Shown piece after piece: positions 32,207-41,081 of a stretch of DNA of 64,000 nt; the stretch's first letter is position 1, and the number at the start of each line of letters is the position of its first letter. The stretch lies in NCBI GenBank assembly GCA_965222655.1, contig CBDCUP010000019.1:310001-374000 (forward strand), given 5' to 3'. The notes beneath the pieces are model-generated. The model was given only the letters and a program-made list of their open reading frames with translations. It had not been told where the DNA came from and ran no database searches. The DNA comes from CAUZIZ01 sp965222655. GTDB lineage: Bacteria; Acidobacteriota; UBA6911; RPQK01; JAJDTT01. The position numbers and the translations under genes are program-made.

Positions 32207-32623
32207 ATGGCTCAGCTGGAAAGGACCGTAATTGATCCGGAACAACTCCAGACTCCCGGAGGTGAGTACTCTTCAGGACTCAAGGTGAAGGCTGGATCAC
32301 TACTCTTCGTGGCGGGTCAGACCGCCATGAATTCGAAAGGCATCCTGGTCGGTGAAGGCGACGCGGCGGCTCAAACACGGCAAGCTTTCGAGAATATCGG
32401 TCACATCCTCGAGAGTGCTGGAGCGTCCTTCAGCGACGTCGTCGAGTTCACGACCTACCTGGTCGGGATCGAGTCAGTCCAACTCTTCATGGAGGCCCGG
32501 ACGGAGCTGTTCCGCGAACTCTATCCTGAGGGTGACTATCCCACCAACACGCTGCTGAACATCGTTTCGCTTGCAGGTAGCAAGGCTTTGGTGGAGATAA
32601 AGGCCCTTGCCGTGCTTCCTTGA
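32207..32623 (+). CDS. ridA: RidA family (YjgF/UK114) enamine/imine deaminase
   Basis: A 138-aa member of the RidA family, which removes reactive enamine/imine intermediates of PLP enzymes. Family motifs: LLFVAGQTAMNSKG (about 31-44), AQTRQAFENIGHILESAGASFSDVVEFTTYL (about 55-86) and YPTNTLLNIVSLA near 112-124. The usual catalytic Arg in the R-x-x-x-x-V motif is replaced by Asn (PTNTLLNIV), so it may belong to a subgroup without deaminase activity. AAGGAG precedes the ATG. Confidence 0.85.
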   Translation: MAQLERTVIDPEQLQTPGGEYSSGLKVKAGSLLFVAGQTAMNSKGILVGEGDAAAQTRQAFENIGHILESAGASFSDVVEFTTYLVGIESVQLFMEARTELFRELYPEGDYPTNTLLNIVSLAGSKALVEIKALAVLP

Positions 32624-32683
32624 GGCGCGGTGTTTTCGATTCGGCCGTGGCCCAAACCCGAAGCCCAGGGCGAGCAGGCAGAC

Positions 32684-33619
32684 TCAAGCCGGGATTTTCA
32701 GCTTCAACAAGCGGGCTCCGTTGTCGTAGGTGATGCGGCGGAGGATCCCGGAATCTGCGACGTATTCTTTCAACAGGGCAAGCGAGCTCTGAGCGATGCA
32801 GTAACCCTTCTGGTAGTCACCGCCCCTACCATCGTGGCAGGGACAGTCACTTCCCCAGATGAGCTTCTGGGAAAGTCGCAAGACGAAGTCCGAGGCAAAG
32901 TCCGGATCCCGACTCAGGGCATTGCGGCCGGAATTGGCCGAAAGATCGCCGTGCATGTTGGCATAGTCCGACAGCAGACGGTCGGTGATTCCCCCAGGCT
33001 TCACCCGGCCGCTGGGATAGCCGCCGGGAGCGCCCACCGCGCTGATGTTGGCCCACCAACCCGTGGCGTGTCCGATGAAGTTGACCTCGGGGTAGGCCTC
33101 CAGGACCTTGTGGAATCGCTCTAGACCCGTGTTGTATTCGCCGCCGAAGTGGAGCAGAACGGGCACATCGAAGTCCCGGGCGACATCGTATACCCTTCGC
33201 ATTTCGGCGGAGTCAGCCGGGAGTTTGAACTTCTGCTCCCCGATGCCCAGGGCACCCTTCTTCAGATGGGTTCGGAGGACCTGCTGGGCGTCCTCGCGTT
33301 CGGGATCCACGTTGCAGAAGGTCACGTAGCCACGCGGATGAGCCTTCAGGTGGCTCCAGCACTCATCGTTGCCTGCTAACTGGACGTGCATCCAGCCGTC
33401 TCCCGGGAGCAAAACCGTCGTAGTCACTGCCAAGACATCTTGATGAAGAACCAGCTTCTGCTCAGGTCTGTCTCCGAATAGCACATGCTGGTGGATGTCG
33501 AGGAGCAGAGGATCCAAGGACGTGGCATTCCTGCACGAGTTGGATACGGAGACCGCCGCTGCGGCGACTCCAGTCATGAAGTCACGGCGTGTCGTGAAGC
33601 TAGGCATCGTGGATTTCAT
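32684..33619 (-). CDS. Amidohydrolase family 2 protein with Tat-like leader
   Basis: A 311-aa TIM-barrel hydrolase. The N-terminus has a twin-arginine leader (TTRRDFMTGVAAAAVSVS). Metal motifs are complete: LLDIHQHV (DxHxH) at about 40-47, LLHFGG, FIGHATGWW and IWGSDCPC with the catalytic Asp. It is unrelated in detail to the family member at 17.6 kb. It overlaps nothing, and its neighbours do not indicate a pathway. Substrate unknown. Confidence 0.88.
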   Translation of the reverse strand: MKSTMPSFTTRRDFMTGVAAAAVSVSNSCRNATSLDPLLLDIHQHVLFGDRPEQKLVLHQDVLAVTTTVLLPGDGWMHVQLAGNDECWSHLKAHPRGYVTFCNVDPEREDAQQVLRTHLKKGALGIGEQKFKLPADSAEMRRVYDVARDFDVPVLLHFGGEYNTGLERFHKVLEAYPEVNFIGHATGWWANISAVGAPGGYPSGRVKPGGITDRLLSDYANMHGDLSANSGRNALSRDPDFASDFVLRLSQKLIWGSDCPCHDGRGGDYQKGYCIAQSSLALLKEYVADSGILRRITYDNGARLLKLKIPA

Positions 33620-33782
33620 GTGAGCACAACTCCATTATGATCGGCAAGAGGAAAGCTGCAAGACGGAGATCTGAGCTATCGATGTTCACGCTTCGGCTCG
33701 AGGGTGATACGGGATCTCGGTTGTGAGCGTCTCTGCAACGTGGGAACCTCGAATCAGACCTTGCTGGAGGGGCTGCTGGCCT

Positions 33783-33816
33783 CCATCGACTGTCGTAGCG
33801 AGGCGCCGCAAGCGCT
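33783..33816. repeat. Fragment of the 180-bp repeat (copy D)
   Basis: The minus strand reads CTTGCGGCGCCTCGCTACGA, the right end of copies A and B. Only about 34 bp remain, directly before the oxidoreductase remnant. Confidence 0.6.
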
Positions 33817-33844
33817 TTCCTTCAATCCCAACCGCTTCCACAGC

Positions 33845-34010
33845 ATTTGGAGATTGTCTGGGACAACGCAACAGTGAGCTGGGCAAACCAGGGCGTCCAC
33901 ATGCTGGACCTGGCCCTCTGGGGCATCCAGAAGATGCGAGGCCAGAAGAAGTGTCTCCCCACACGGGTCTCCGGACAAGGGAGTATCTATTGGCTCGACG
34001 CGCGAGCCTG
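33845..34010 (+). pseudogene. Remnant of a Gfo/Idh/MocA oxidoreductase
   Basis: The peptide WDNATVSWANQGVHMLDLAL followed by WG and later SGQGSIYW matches the substrate-binding stretch (W-x-N-Q-G-x-H-x-x-D-x-x-x-W) of exported Gfo/Idh/MocA proteins. Neither the Rossmann domain nor a proper start or end is present. The surrounding 430-bp gap has no intact gene. Confidence 0.6.
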
Positions 34011-34049
34011 CGGGGGAGAAAACCGTTTCCCAGGCTCTCGTTCCCAGTC

Positions 34050-34922
34050 TCAATTGCCAGCATCGCCGACCCAGCGAAGGATCCAGGTCGCAGCATCCGG
34101 GTGCGCTTTGTTGTAGGTGGAGTGGCCGCCCGGGCTCTCCGAGGGAGTGATAACCAGCTTCAACACCTCCTCTGACCAGATGTCTTGCATGGGTTTCATG
34201 TGAGAGGGCGACAACTCCATGAGCTTCAGTGCAAAATCTACGGCGTGGCGGCTACCCACCCGCAGGTCGTTGTGGCCTATTTGGATGAAGAGGTGACGGG
34301 TGGCCAGTTTGGGAGCCAGCGACATCACGTCCAGAGGCAGGGCCAGAGCTGGGTCCTTCATGTCTCCGAACTCCCGCAGGGCTAGGAGGTCCGTGACAGG
34401 AGCAAAGGCTACCACAGCGCCGATGCGAGGCTCGACGGCGGCGAGGTGGAGGGCCATGAACCCACCCCGGGAAGGACCGAAGGCAACGATCCGCTTCGGA
34501 TCCACATATTCCTCCTGGATCAAGAAGTCCAGCACAGTCGAGACCCGGGGCAGGAACTCGGCGAGGAAGTTTTCACCCTTCTCCAGACGGTGGCGCCATC
34601 CCGAGAGGCCGGGCGGCTCACCGGGTCTTTGATCGTCTCCATGACAGGGAATGTCCAGAGCGACGGAGAGGAAGTCGTGTTGGGCTAGAATCCAGCCCAG
34701 CGTGTTGGCAGACTTTTCCTCGAGGGCTCTCCGCATCGCCCCTGCGAAGACAACCAGGGTGGGCGAGGGCCGGACTGCCTTCTTCCCGAGCAGAGCAAAG
34801 CGGATTCCCGAAGGGGACTCCATGATTCTAGCCGGCCCAGGACTCTCAACCTGCCCGCGGGTATAGCCGGTAAAAGCGAACAGAATGAACACGGTCAGGG
34901 GACAGATGACGGTGATTCTCAC
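34050..34922 (-). CDS. Exported alpha/beta hydrolase
   Basis: A 290-aa hydrolase with a signal peptide (ITVICPLTVFILFAFTGYTRG). The nucleophile elbow is GPSRGGF (about 155-161), the acid Asp is probably in QIGHNDLRVG and the His in GGHSTYN near the end. It resembles dienelactone hydrolase/acetyl-xylan-esterase-like proteins. The GTG start at 34922 was set by GAGGAGG 6 nt upstream; the longer frame lacks support. It probably removes acyl groups from a carbohydrate or lipid; unproven. Confidence 0.87.
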   Translation of the reverse strand: MRITVICPLTVFILFAFTGYTRGQVESPGPARIMESPSGIRFALLGKKAVRPSPTLVVFAGAMRRALEEKSANTLGWILAQHDFLSVALDIPCHGDDQRPGEPPGLSGWRHRLEKGENFLAEFLPRVSTVLDFLIQEEYVDPKRIVAFGPSRGGFMALHLAAVEPRIGAVVAFAPVTDLLALREFGDMKDPALALPLDVMSLAPKLATRHLFIQIGHNDLRVGSRHAVDFALKLMELSPSHMKPMQDIWSEEVLKLVITPSESPGGHSTYNKAHPDAATWILRWVGDAGN

Positions 34923-35021
34923 TTTGACCTCCTCTGCGGGGACAGAAGGACCAGACTGCACCATCCCCAGCCGGGCAAGTACGAATTGAGATCTGTGTCT
35001 TTGGCGCTCGGGATCTCTCTT

Positions 35022-37529
35022 CTAATGGGGGACTCCGTGCTGGTGGAGTCTGCGGTGGATCGCCTTCTGCGCCTCCAGGAAAGGTCGTCCCAGATACTCA
35101 GAGTGGTCCTCCTCGCCGTGGTGGTGAGTGGCGGTTCCTGGCTCGTGCAGAGGAGCCGTTTCCCGGATATAGGTGAGACAACCATCCACCAGGGTCAGCA
35201 TGTACTGCAGGGTTTCGCGATCGAACATGGACCACTCGCCCCCGCAGGCCACGTAGATAGGTGAGGTGTGGGCGAAGATCCCTCGCTGCCACTCGTCATG
35301 GTGGGGCAGGATCCCATAGCCGGGTCCACCGCAGCGGGCCGCCAGCCAGGTGTTGCCCTCCACCTGAATCTTCTCTGTGAGAGTTAGGCGCCGGGTGCCT
35401 CCGGCCGCTTCACTCTGGGCCACGACGCGACCCTCTTGGACGATCTGCAGGGTGTGGATCGGCAGCACGCTCTCGGCCCATGCCTGGACCTCGACCGTAC
35501 CGGGACCGGACAGGCTCAGGGTGTCTCCAATCTCTTGTCCTTCCACGGTGAAATGGACGATGGGGCCTCCGCTCAGGAAGGTTCTTCCTCGGGAAACATT
35601 GGCACACCAGGTCTCATAGTCGAAGGCCTGATCTCCGGGGATGTTGACGTAGGTACGATACATACCTACAGGCACGTCGCTGCTCATCTTGTCGGTACCC
35701 CCGACCAGCGGCAGCCGATAGCCCGCGTTCAGATAGCGATAGTATTCGGCGTGATTGAGAGGGGTCTGGCGAAGCATCTCCACGCCGTCGGCCCTTCCGG
35801 TTGCGATCAGCGCCGCGGGCTCGCCGTTGGGGTGGGGATGGTGGGGGATGATGACCTTTCCCCCTTGTCTGTGGCACTGGTCGGCCCAGTCGCTCATGGT
35901 GACTTCCAGGGTGCCTCCCAGCTCGGCTTCGCCGGGTCCGTCCGAGCACCAGGGCATGATGGGCTCCTTCAGTCCCCACAGAATCAGGTGTCCCAGGAAG
36001 TGCTGCCGGTTCTCCTGGGAAACGTAGACGATGTTGTTTCCCACCTGAGAAACGCTGGCACCGCCCGTAAACTCCTCCTTGTTGGTGAAGAGGCTTCCCC
36101 ACTGAGATTGGAGGAGGTTGACCACATTCAGATCCTCTCCCTGGGATTCTGTATGGCTCCCCTGGGCCGACAGGAAATGCACGTGGGAGTCTCCCGAAAA
36201 CCAGCGCCTATCGTTCATGTGAATCCATCGTTTCAGCCGCAGGGTCAGCTCCCGCTGTCCTGGTTCGATTTGCACTCGTTGGCGCAGCGGCTCGTATTCG
36301 AATCCCCGGGCCACATCCACCAGGACATCGCCCCGGGGAAGCCACCCCTGGCAGGTCCCGTCGATGTAGGCATAGTTCACCTGTCCCAGGCGCACGTCGC
36401 CTCCGACGTCCACGTGCCAGTTGTCCATGCCTGAGTTGACCTGGCTGTGATGGCCGTGAGGCTGGTAGGGAATCCCTTCGGGCGAGCGGAAGTGGACGCG
36501 GCAGGGAATCGGCTTTCCGGTGTCCTCGTCCAAGACCTTGACGTGCACCCAATTGCGGCCTCGGTCCAGGAACTCCACCTTCATGCGGGGCGTCTCGGCG
36601 CTTCCCTGTTGCTGGACCTCACCCCACTTGACCTTGCCAACCTCGTCGGAACCCTGGGTGACCGTCACCGTAGCTGAGGGTGAGGCGGCAATCTCCACGT
36701 AGGCGGGACTGGAACCCGTGCTCTTCTCCTGTCCCCAGCCCTTGTAGGAGTCCTCGAGAAACTGTTCAGCGCTTTCGGCGGGAAGAGGGTATGGATACGT
36801 TGCCACGCCGCGATCCACGCTGACGTCAAGATCGAATCGATCGGACGTCTTCTGGGGATCCTTGAGCAGGATCCGGGCCTCCCTCTTTCCCTGGCGGGGA
36901 AACGGAGTTTCGTCCAGATGTCCCAGGGTTACCGCTGCCAGAAGAACCTTCGGCCCTTTGGAAACCAGCTCCAGTGAGACGATCTCCCGGTCGGGTTGAG
37001 GATTTTTCCAGGCCCAGAGATAGTACGCCAGTGGCGTAGCCTGAACCGACTCCATCTGGCGCCGTCCCGCCATTCCCCAGGTCCCCTCCTGGCGGTCCAT
37101 GAGGCTGTCCTTCTGATCGGGCAGTGCTCTATAAGGGACACCGAGGGCGAGCCGCATCATGTGGTCGGTGGGCACGGCGGAGATTTCGAACCGCTCCCGC
37201 ACAGGAATCCGAACTTGCTCAGCATCGGAATAGTGAAAGACATACTCAGCCACCACCCGGCCCAGTCCCTTGCCCTCCATCAGATCCGACTGCATCAAGC
37301 GATGAGCAAAGACCACATACCGCGCTTGTTTTCCCACCGGAACTGACACCGCGTGCCCCTCCCGCAGCATCAGGAAGCATTGGGAGGAAGCCGTGGAATC
37401 CCGTCCACCGATGAGAAAAGGCAGCCCGTGGAACTCCTGGCGTCCCACCGGAGCGTCCGCATCATCTCCAAGGGCTTCCAGTCCCGAATTACACAACGAT
37501 GAAAGGTCCAGCGGTTCGTACTCGGCCAT
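35022..37529 (-). CDS. CehA/McbA family metallohydrolase (PHP domain)
   Basis: An 835-aa protein. The N-terminal ~380 residues are beta-rich with unknown binding function. The C-terminal half is the CehA/McbA PHP-type hydrolase: FSGDSHVHF (about 457-465), VIIPHHPHPNGEP (about 555-567) and LVGGTDKMSSDVPVGMYRTY provide the metal ligands, and a beta-sandwich tail follows. CehA and McbA are carbaryl hydrolases, but the wider family is found in organisms that never meet carbaryl, so another ester or phosphate substrate is likely. No signal peptide. GAGGAGG lies before the ATG. Confidence 0.88.
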   Translation of the reverse strand: MAEYEPLDLSSLCNSGLEALGDDADAPVGRQEFHGLPFLIGGRDSTASSQCFLMLREGHAVSVPVGKQARYVVFAHRLMQSDLMEGKGLGRVVAEYVFHYSDAEQVRIPVRERFEISAVPTDHMMRLALGVPYRALPDQKDSLMDRQEGTWGMAGRRQMESVQATPLAYYLWAWKNPQPDREIVSLELVSKGPKVLLAAVTLGHLDETPFPRQGKREARILLKDPQKTSDRFDLDVSVDRGVATYPYPLPAESAEQFLEDSYKGWGQEKSTGSSPAYVEIAASPSATVTVTQGSDEVGKVKWGEVQQQGSAETPRMKVEFLDRGRNWVHVKVLDEDTGKPIPCRVHFRSPEGIPYQPHGHHSQVNSGMDNWHVDVGGDVRLGQVNYAYIDGTCQGWLPRGDVLVDVARGFEYEPLRQRVQIEPGQRELTLRLKRWIHMNDRRWFSGDSHVHFLSAQGSHTESQGEDLNVVNLLQSQWGSLFTNKEEFTGGASVSQVGNNIVYVSQENRQHFLGHLILWGLKEPIMPWCSDGPGEAELGGTLEVTMSDWADQCHRQGGKVIIPHHPHPNGEPAALIATGRADGVEMLRQTPLNHAEYYRYLNAGYRLPLVGGTDKMSSDVPVGMYRTYVNIPGDQAFDYETWCANVSRGRTFLSGGPIVHFTVEGQEIGDTLSLSGPGTVEVQAWAESVLPIHTLQIVQEGRVVAQSEAAGGTRRLTLTEKIQVEGNTWLAARCGGPGYGILPHHDEWQRGIFAHTSPIYVACGGEWSMFDRETLQYMLTLVDGCLTYIRETAPLHEPGTATHHHGEEDHSEYLGRPFLEAQKAIHRRLHQHGVPH

Positions 37530-37590
37530 GTGTTTCTCCTCCTCGCAGCCAGATTAGCATAGTGACGAGGCCAAGGCCCTAACCCAGCCC

Positions 37591-37664
37591 TAACCCGCAT
37601 TTCTCATCGCTGGTCTACTGTGTCGCCGCAAACATCCGTCCTGGCTGCGTTACGCTCGGTCGGC
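37591..37664. repeat. Half copy (C) of the 180-bp repeat
   Basis: The first 70 bp match copies A and B (start TAACCCGCATTTCTCATCGC, end TGCGTTACGCTCGGTCGGC). The right half is missing. It lies between the CehA-like gene and the toxin-antitoxin pair. Confidence 0.8.
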
Positions 37665-37744
37665 CATACTAAATCTTTTGGATCTGGAAGGGTAATCCCA
37701 GAGGATGGTCTATCTGGGAAATGGGAGGAGGCCCTGGGGCGATC

Positions 37745-38017
37745 TCACTTTTTGAAAAGATCGCTATGTGTGCCGGTGCGTTCGAGCCGGAGGGATTCGT
37801 CGTCGACCGAATAGATCAGAATCCAGTCGGGTTCGATGTGGCAGTCGCGAGACTGCTGCCATGGTCCAATGAGCGCGTGGTCCCTGTGTTTCGAAGGGAG
37901 GGGCTGCTCGGATGCGAGCAACTTGACGACTCTACGAAGCTTGTCGAGGTCCTTACCGCGTTTGCGCGTTCCTTTGATATCTCGCGAAAACTGCTTTGTC
38001 TGGGAGACCCTCTTCAT
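37745..38017 (-). CDS. YafQ/RelE-type mRNA interferase toxin
   Basis: A 90-aa toxin of the RelE superfamily that cuts mRNA in the ribosome. The YafQ pattern is clear: KRVSQTKQFSRDIK at the N-terminus, LPSKHRDHALIGPWQQSRDCHIEPDWILIY (about 40-70) and the C-terminal LERTGTHSDLFKK, including the catalytic His residues. It overlaps the antitoxin stop codon by 4 nt (ATGA). Confidence 0.93.
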   Translation of the reverse strand: MKRVSQTKQFSRDIKGTRKRGKDLDKLRRVVKLLASEQPLPSKHRDHALIGPWQQSRDCHIEPDWILIYSVDDESLRLERTGTHSDLFKK

Positions 38018-38271
38018 TTCTCCCAGTCTTCGAACATCTCGTCCAGGCTGGCGAACTCCTCTACCTCCTCACCTTGGCGACTCTTCGCCAGAGTTGCTGC
38101 TGTGAGATCGTTCGGGATCTCAACTGGAAAGGGAAGTCCACCTCGAAGCGTGATCTGCCGATAGAAGATGCGGATGGCCTCCGTAGGCGTGATACCAAGC
38201 TTACGCAAAACGCTTTCCGCCTTTCGCTTTGTGTGCGGCTCGATTCGCGCGTGGACAATGGCTGTTTTCAT
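38014..38271 (-). CDS. DinJ/RelB-type antitoxin
   Basis: An 85-aa antitoxin: a ribbon-helix-helix domain (ARIEPHTKRKAESVLRKLGITPTEAIRIFYRQI), then a short linker and an acidic tail (EEVEEFASLDEMFEDWEK) that would wrap the toxin. The start at MKTAIVHARIE was chosen over an earlier ATG since the domain begins there. It likely represses its own operon, in which it is the first gene. Confidence 0.92.
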   Translation of the reverse strand: MKTAIVHARIEPHTKRKAESVLRKLGITPTEAIRIFYRQITLRGGLPFPVEIPNDLTAATLAKSRQGEEVEEFASLDEMFEDWEK

Positions 38272-38356
38272 GGCATGTAGTGTGTCACAGACGCAACACA
38301 GTTTCAAGATCTCAAAGGAAAGACACCTTCAGCCTAGAACAGGCAGGCGGCCTGAA

Positions 38357-38418
38357 CCCAGGGTAGCTCGCTTCGCATTGCAACCCTGGGCTACGCGCAA
38401 CTACGCCTTCGGCGTAGG
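38357..38418. repeat. Intergenic hairpins CCCAGGGT/ACCCTGGG and CTACGCC/GGCGTAG
   Basis: ACCCAGGGT...ACCCTGGG with a 20-nt loop, followed by CTACGCCTTCGGCGTAG. The first pair recurs at 48284-48305. The repeat lies in the 250-bp gap upstream of the second DUF1549/DUF1553 gene; no promoter was identified. Confidence 0.7.
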
Positions 38419-38521
38419 CTGCTTCCGGTCAGTTTTCCTAGGCTGACATATTGGCGGGCGACCGTCTACACGCTTGGTGTTACAATTGCCGAGTTAGATC
38501 CAACCAATCTGAGGTTTCTTC

Positions 38522-41074
38522 ATGAGTGGGTCCGCGAGGCAACTTTATATTGCCGTTGTGCTCCTGGCAGGGTTACCTGTCTTGTCGCTGCAGGCCCAGA
38601 CGTCATCTCAGAATTTCAGTCCAGAAGCGATTCGCTTCTTCCAAGACGAAGTTCAACCACTACTGGAGAACAATTGCAGGGCCTGTCATAACGACAAGAC
38701 GCCCAGTAGTGGGCTGTCGGTGGAGAGTCGCGTCGCCCTGTTGACCGGTGGAAACCGCGGTCCAGCCCTACTCCCGGGCCGTCCCCAGGAAAGTCTTCTA
38801 CTCGAGGCGCTGAGTCACCAGGGTTCGCTCAAGATGCCGCCAACCGGCAAGCTCTCCGAGGAGGCAATCCAGGCTCTCACCCATTGGGTTGATTTGGGTG
38901 CACCCTGGAGCGAGAGCCGACCGGCTGATGTCCCCCGAACATCCTCAGAACATTGGGCTTTTCAGCCGATCCAGCGCAGTCCTGAGCCGCAGGTCCGGAG
39001 TGCGGATTTTGTCCGAAACGGAATCGATCGCTTCATCCTGGCTCGTCTCCAAAAGGAAGGACTCGAGCCTTCTTCCGAGGCCGACAGAACCACACTGATT
39101 CGTCGCCTCAGCCTCGATCTATTGGGTCTGCCGCCCAGTCCAGCCGAGGTCGAAGAGTTTTTCGCCGACACCCGCCCAGATGCCTATGAGAGGTTGGTGG
39201 ACGAGCTGTTGCAGTCTCCCCACTACGGGGAGCGTTGGGCTCGGCATTGGTTGGACCTGGCCCGCTACGCCGACTCCAACGGCTACAACATCGATGGACC
39301 GCGTGACATCTGGCTGTACCGTGATTGGGTGATCAACGCCCTCAACCAGGACCTTCCCTTCGACCAGTTTGTCATCGAGCAGATTGCTGGCGACCTTCTT
39401 CCGGACGCCAACCAACAGCAGATCATCGCCACCGGCTTTCACCGAAATACGCTGCTGAACCTGGAAGGAGGCGTCGACTTCGAACAATATCGTGTGGAAG
39501 CCGTCGTCGATCGTGTCAATACCACCGGCTCTGCGTTGCTAGGGCTGACGATAGGCTGCGCTCGTTGCCACGACCATAAGTACGATCCGGTTTCTCAGCG
39601 CGAGTTCTATCAGCTCTATGCCTTCTTCAACAATATCGACGAGCTCAGCGGAGAACATGGCGAAGAAAAGCGGAAAACCGCACACGAGCCGCTCCTGGAG
39701 TTGGCAACCCCGGAGCAACTAACCCGCCGGGAGGCGTACCGTTCTCAATACGCACTGCTGAAAAGCGAACTGGAGGAGTACGAGAAAACGCTTCTCACCG
39801 GTCAGGCCGAGTGGGAACGGAATCTTGGCGAGGAAGAGCGCAAGCAACTCGAGCCTGAGATTCGAGAGACCCTTGCCGTCTCCCCGGAGGAGCGAAACGA
39901 CTTCCAGAAGACAGCGATAGAGAAGGTCTTCAAGGCGACGGACCTGGGCTACACGACCCGCGAGTACGGCCTGGCAGCCCTCGAGAAGGTCGAACCCAGG
40001 ATTCCGCGCTCGATGGTCATGCGGGAACTGCCGGTGCCGCGCGAGGCCTATATCCAGCTCGGGGGTGACTTCCTGAGAAAGGGCATCCGAGTGTATCCGG
40101 CGGTGCCGTCGGTATTGCCGTCCTTGGCGCCGAAGGAGAATCCCAATCGTCTCGATCTGGCGCGCTGGTTGGTGGACTCGAAGAATCCGCTGACCCCTCG
40201 AGTCACCGTGAACCGCATCTGGCAGCGCTTCTTCGGCAGGGGCCTGGTAGAGACAGAGAATGATTTCGGCACTCAGGGCTCGCCGCCCACTCATCCTGAA
40301 CTCCTGGATTGGCTGGCCTCGGAGTTCGTAGGACGGAAGTGGAGCCTTAAGGCCATGCACAAGTTGATTGTCACTTCGGCAACCTACCGTCAGTCCTCGC
40401 GTGGCCGTAAAGAGCTAGCTGCCGTCGATCCTGGAAATCGTCTTCTGGGCCGCCAGAACAGGCTGCGTCTGGAGGCGGAGACGGTCCGCGACGCCGGCCT
40501 GACGGTGTCTGGGCTGCTAGCTCGAAAAGTCGGAGGGCCGAGTGTTTTCCCTCCGCAGCCGAAAGGAGCCGGAAGAGTCACGCAGGTGGACCGCAAGTGG
40601 ACGGCTGCTACCGGTTCCGAACGGTATCGGCGGGGCCTGTATACGTACTTCTGGCGGTCGAGTCCTCATCCGGGTCTGATGGTCTTTGACGCACCTGATT
40701 CCACCACGAGTTGCAGCAAGCGGAACCGTTCCAACACCCCCCTTCAAGCCCTGACGTTGCTCAACGATGAAGCCTTTTACGAGTTTGCCCAGGGACTGGC
40801 CGCGAGGGTTCTCAGAGAAGCTCCCTCCGACCGCTCGGAGCGCATCGCCTACGCCTTTCGGCTCGGACTTGGCCGTCCTCCCAAGCCGAGGGAGCAGGAG
40901 CGTCTAGAAGATCTTCTGATCGGGCAGCGCCAGGATTTCGAAAAGAATCCCAGGGAGGCGGAGGCAGCCCTTTCATTGGAGTTGCCCCCGAAAACGGACC
41001 CGGTTGAGATGGCGGCCTGGACGGCTGTTTCGCGAGTGCTCCTGAACCTCGACGAGTTCATTACCAGAGAATAG
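38522..41074 (+). CDS. PSCyt1/DUF1549/DUF1553 exported protein
   Basis: An 850-aa relative of the gene at 22.7 kb but without the LamG-like insert. Signal peptide (LYIAVVLLAGLPVLSLQAQ), heme motif CRACH at about residue 57, DUF1549 (LIRRLSLDLLGLPPSPAEVEEFF; HWLDLARYADSNGYN; CARCHDHKYDPV), a charged linker (about 390-480) and DUF1553 (LARWLVDSKNPLTPRVTVNRIW; STTSCSKRNRSNTPLQALTLLND). It is followed 7 nt later by a DUF1501 gene. Two such pairs in one window suggest expansion for different glycans. Confidence 0.93.
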   Translation: MSGSARQLYIAVVLLAGLPVLSLQAQTSSQNFSPEAIRFFQDEVQPLLENNCRACHNDKTPSSGLSVESRVALLTGGNRGPALLPGRPQESLLLEALSHQGSLKMPPTGKLSEEAIQALTHWVDLGAPWSESRPADVPRTSSEHWAFQPIQRSPEPQVRSADFVRNGIDRFILARLQKEGLEPSSEADRTTLIRRLSLDLLGLPPSPAEVEEFFADTRPDAYERLVDELLQSPHYGERWARHWLDLARYADSNGYNIDGPRDIWLYRDWVINALNQDLPFDQFVIEQIAGDLLPDANQQQIIATGFHRNTLLNLEGGVDFEQYRVEAVVDRVNTTGSALLGLTIGCARCHDHKYDPVSQREFYQLYAFFNNIDELSGEHGEEKRKTAHEPLLELATPEQLTRREAYRSQYALLKSELEEYEKTLLTGQAEWERNLGEEERKQLEPEIRETLAVSPEERNDFQKTAIEKVFKATDLGYTTREYGLAALEKVEPRIPRSMVMRELPVPREAYIQLGGDFLRKGIRVYPAVPSVLPSLAPKENPNRLDLARWLVDSKNPLTPRVTVNRIWQRFFGRGLVETENDFGTQGSPPTHPELLDWLASEFVGRKWSLKAMHKLIVTSATYRQSSRGRKELAAVDPGNRLLGRQNRLRLEAETVRDAGLTVSGLLARKVGGPSVFPPQPKGAGRVTQVDRKWTAATGSERYRRGLYTYFWRSSPHPGLMVFDAPDSTTSCSKRNRSNTPLQALTLLNDEAFYEFAQGLAARVLREAPSDRSERIAYAFRLGLGRPPKPREQERLEDLLIGQRQDFEKNPREAEAALSLELPPKTDPVEMAAWTAVSRVLLNLDEFITRE

Positions 41075-41081
41075 GTCTGCT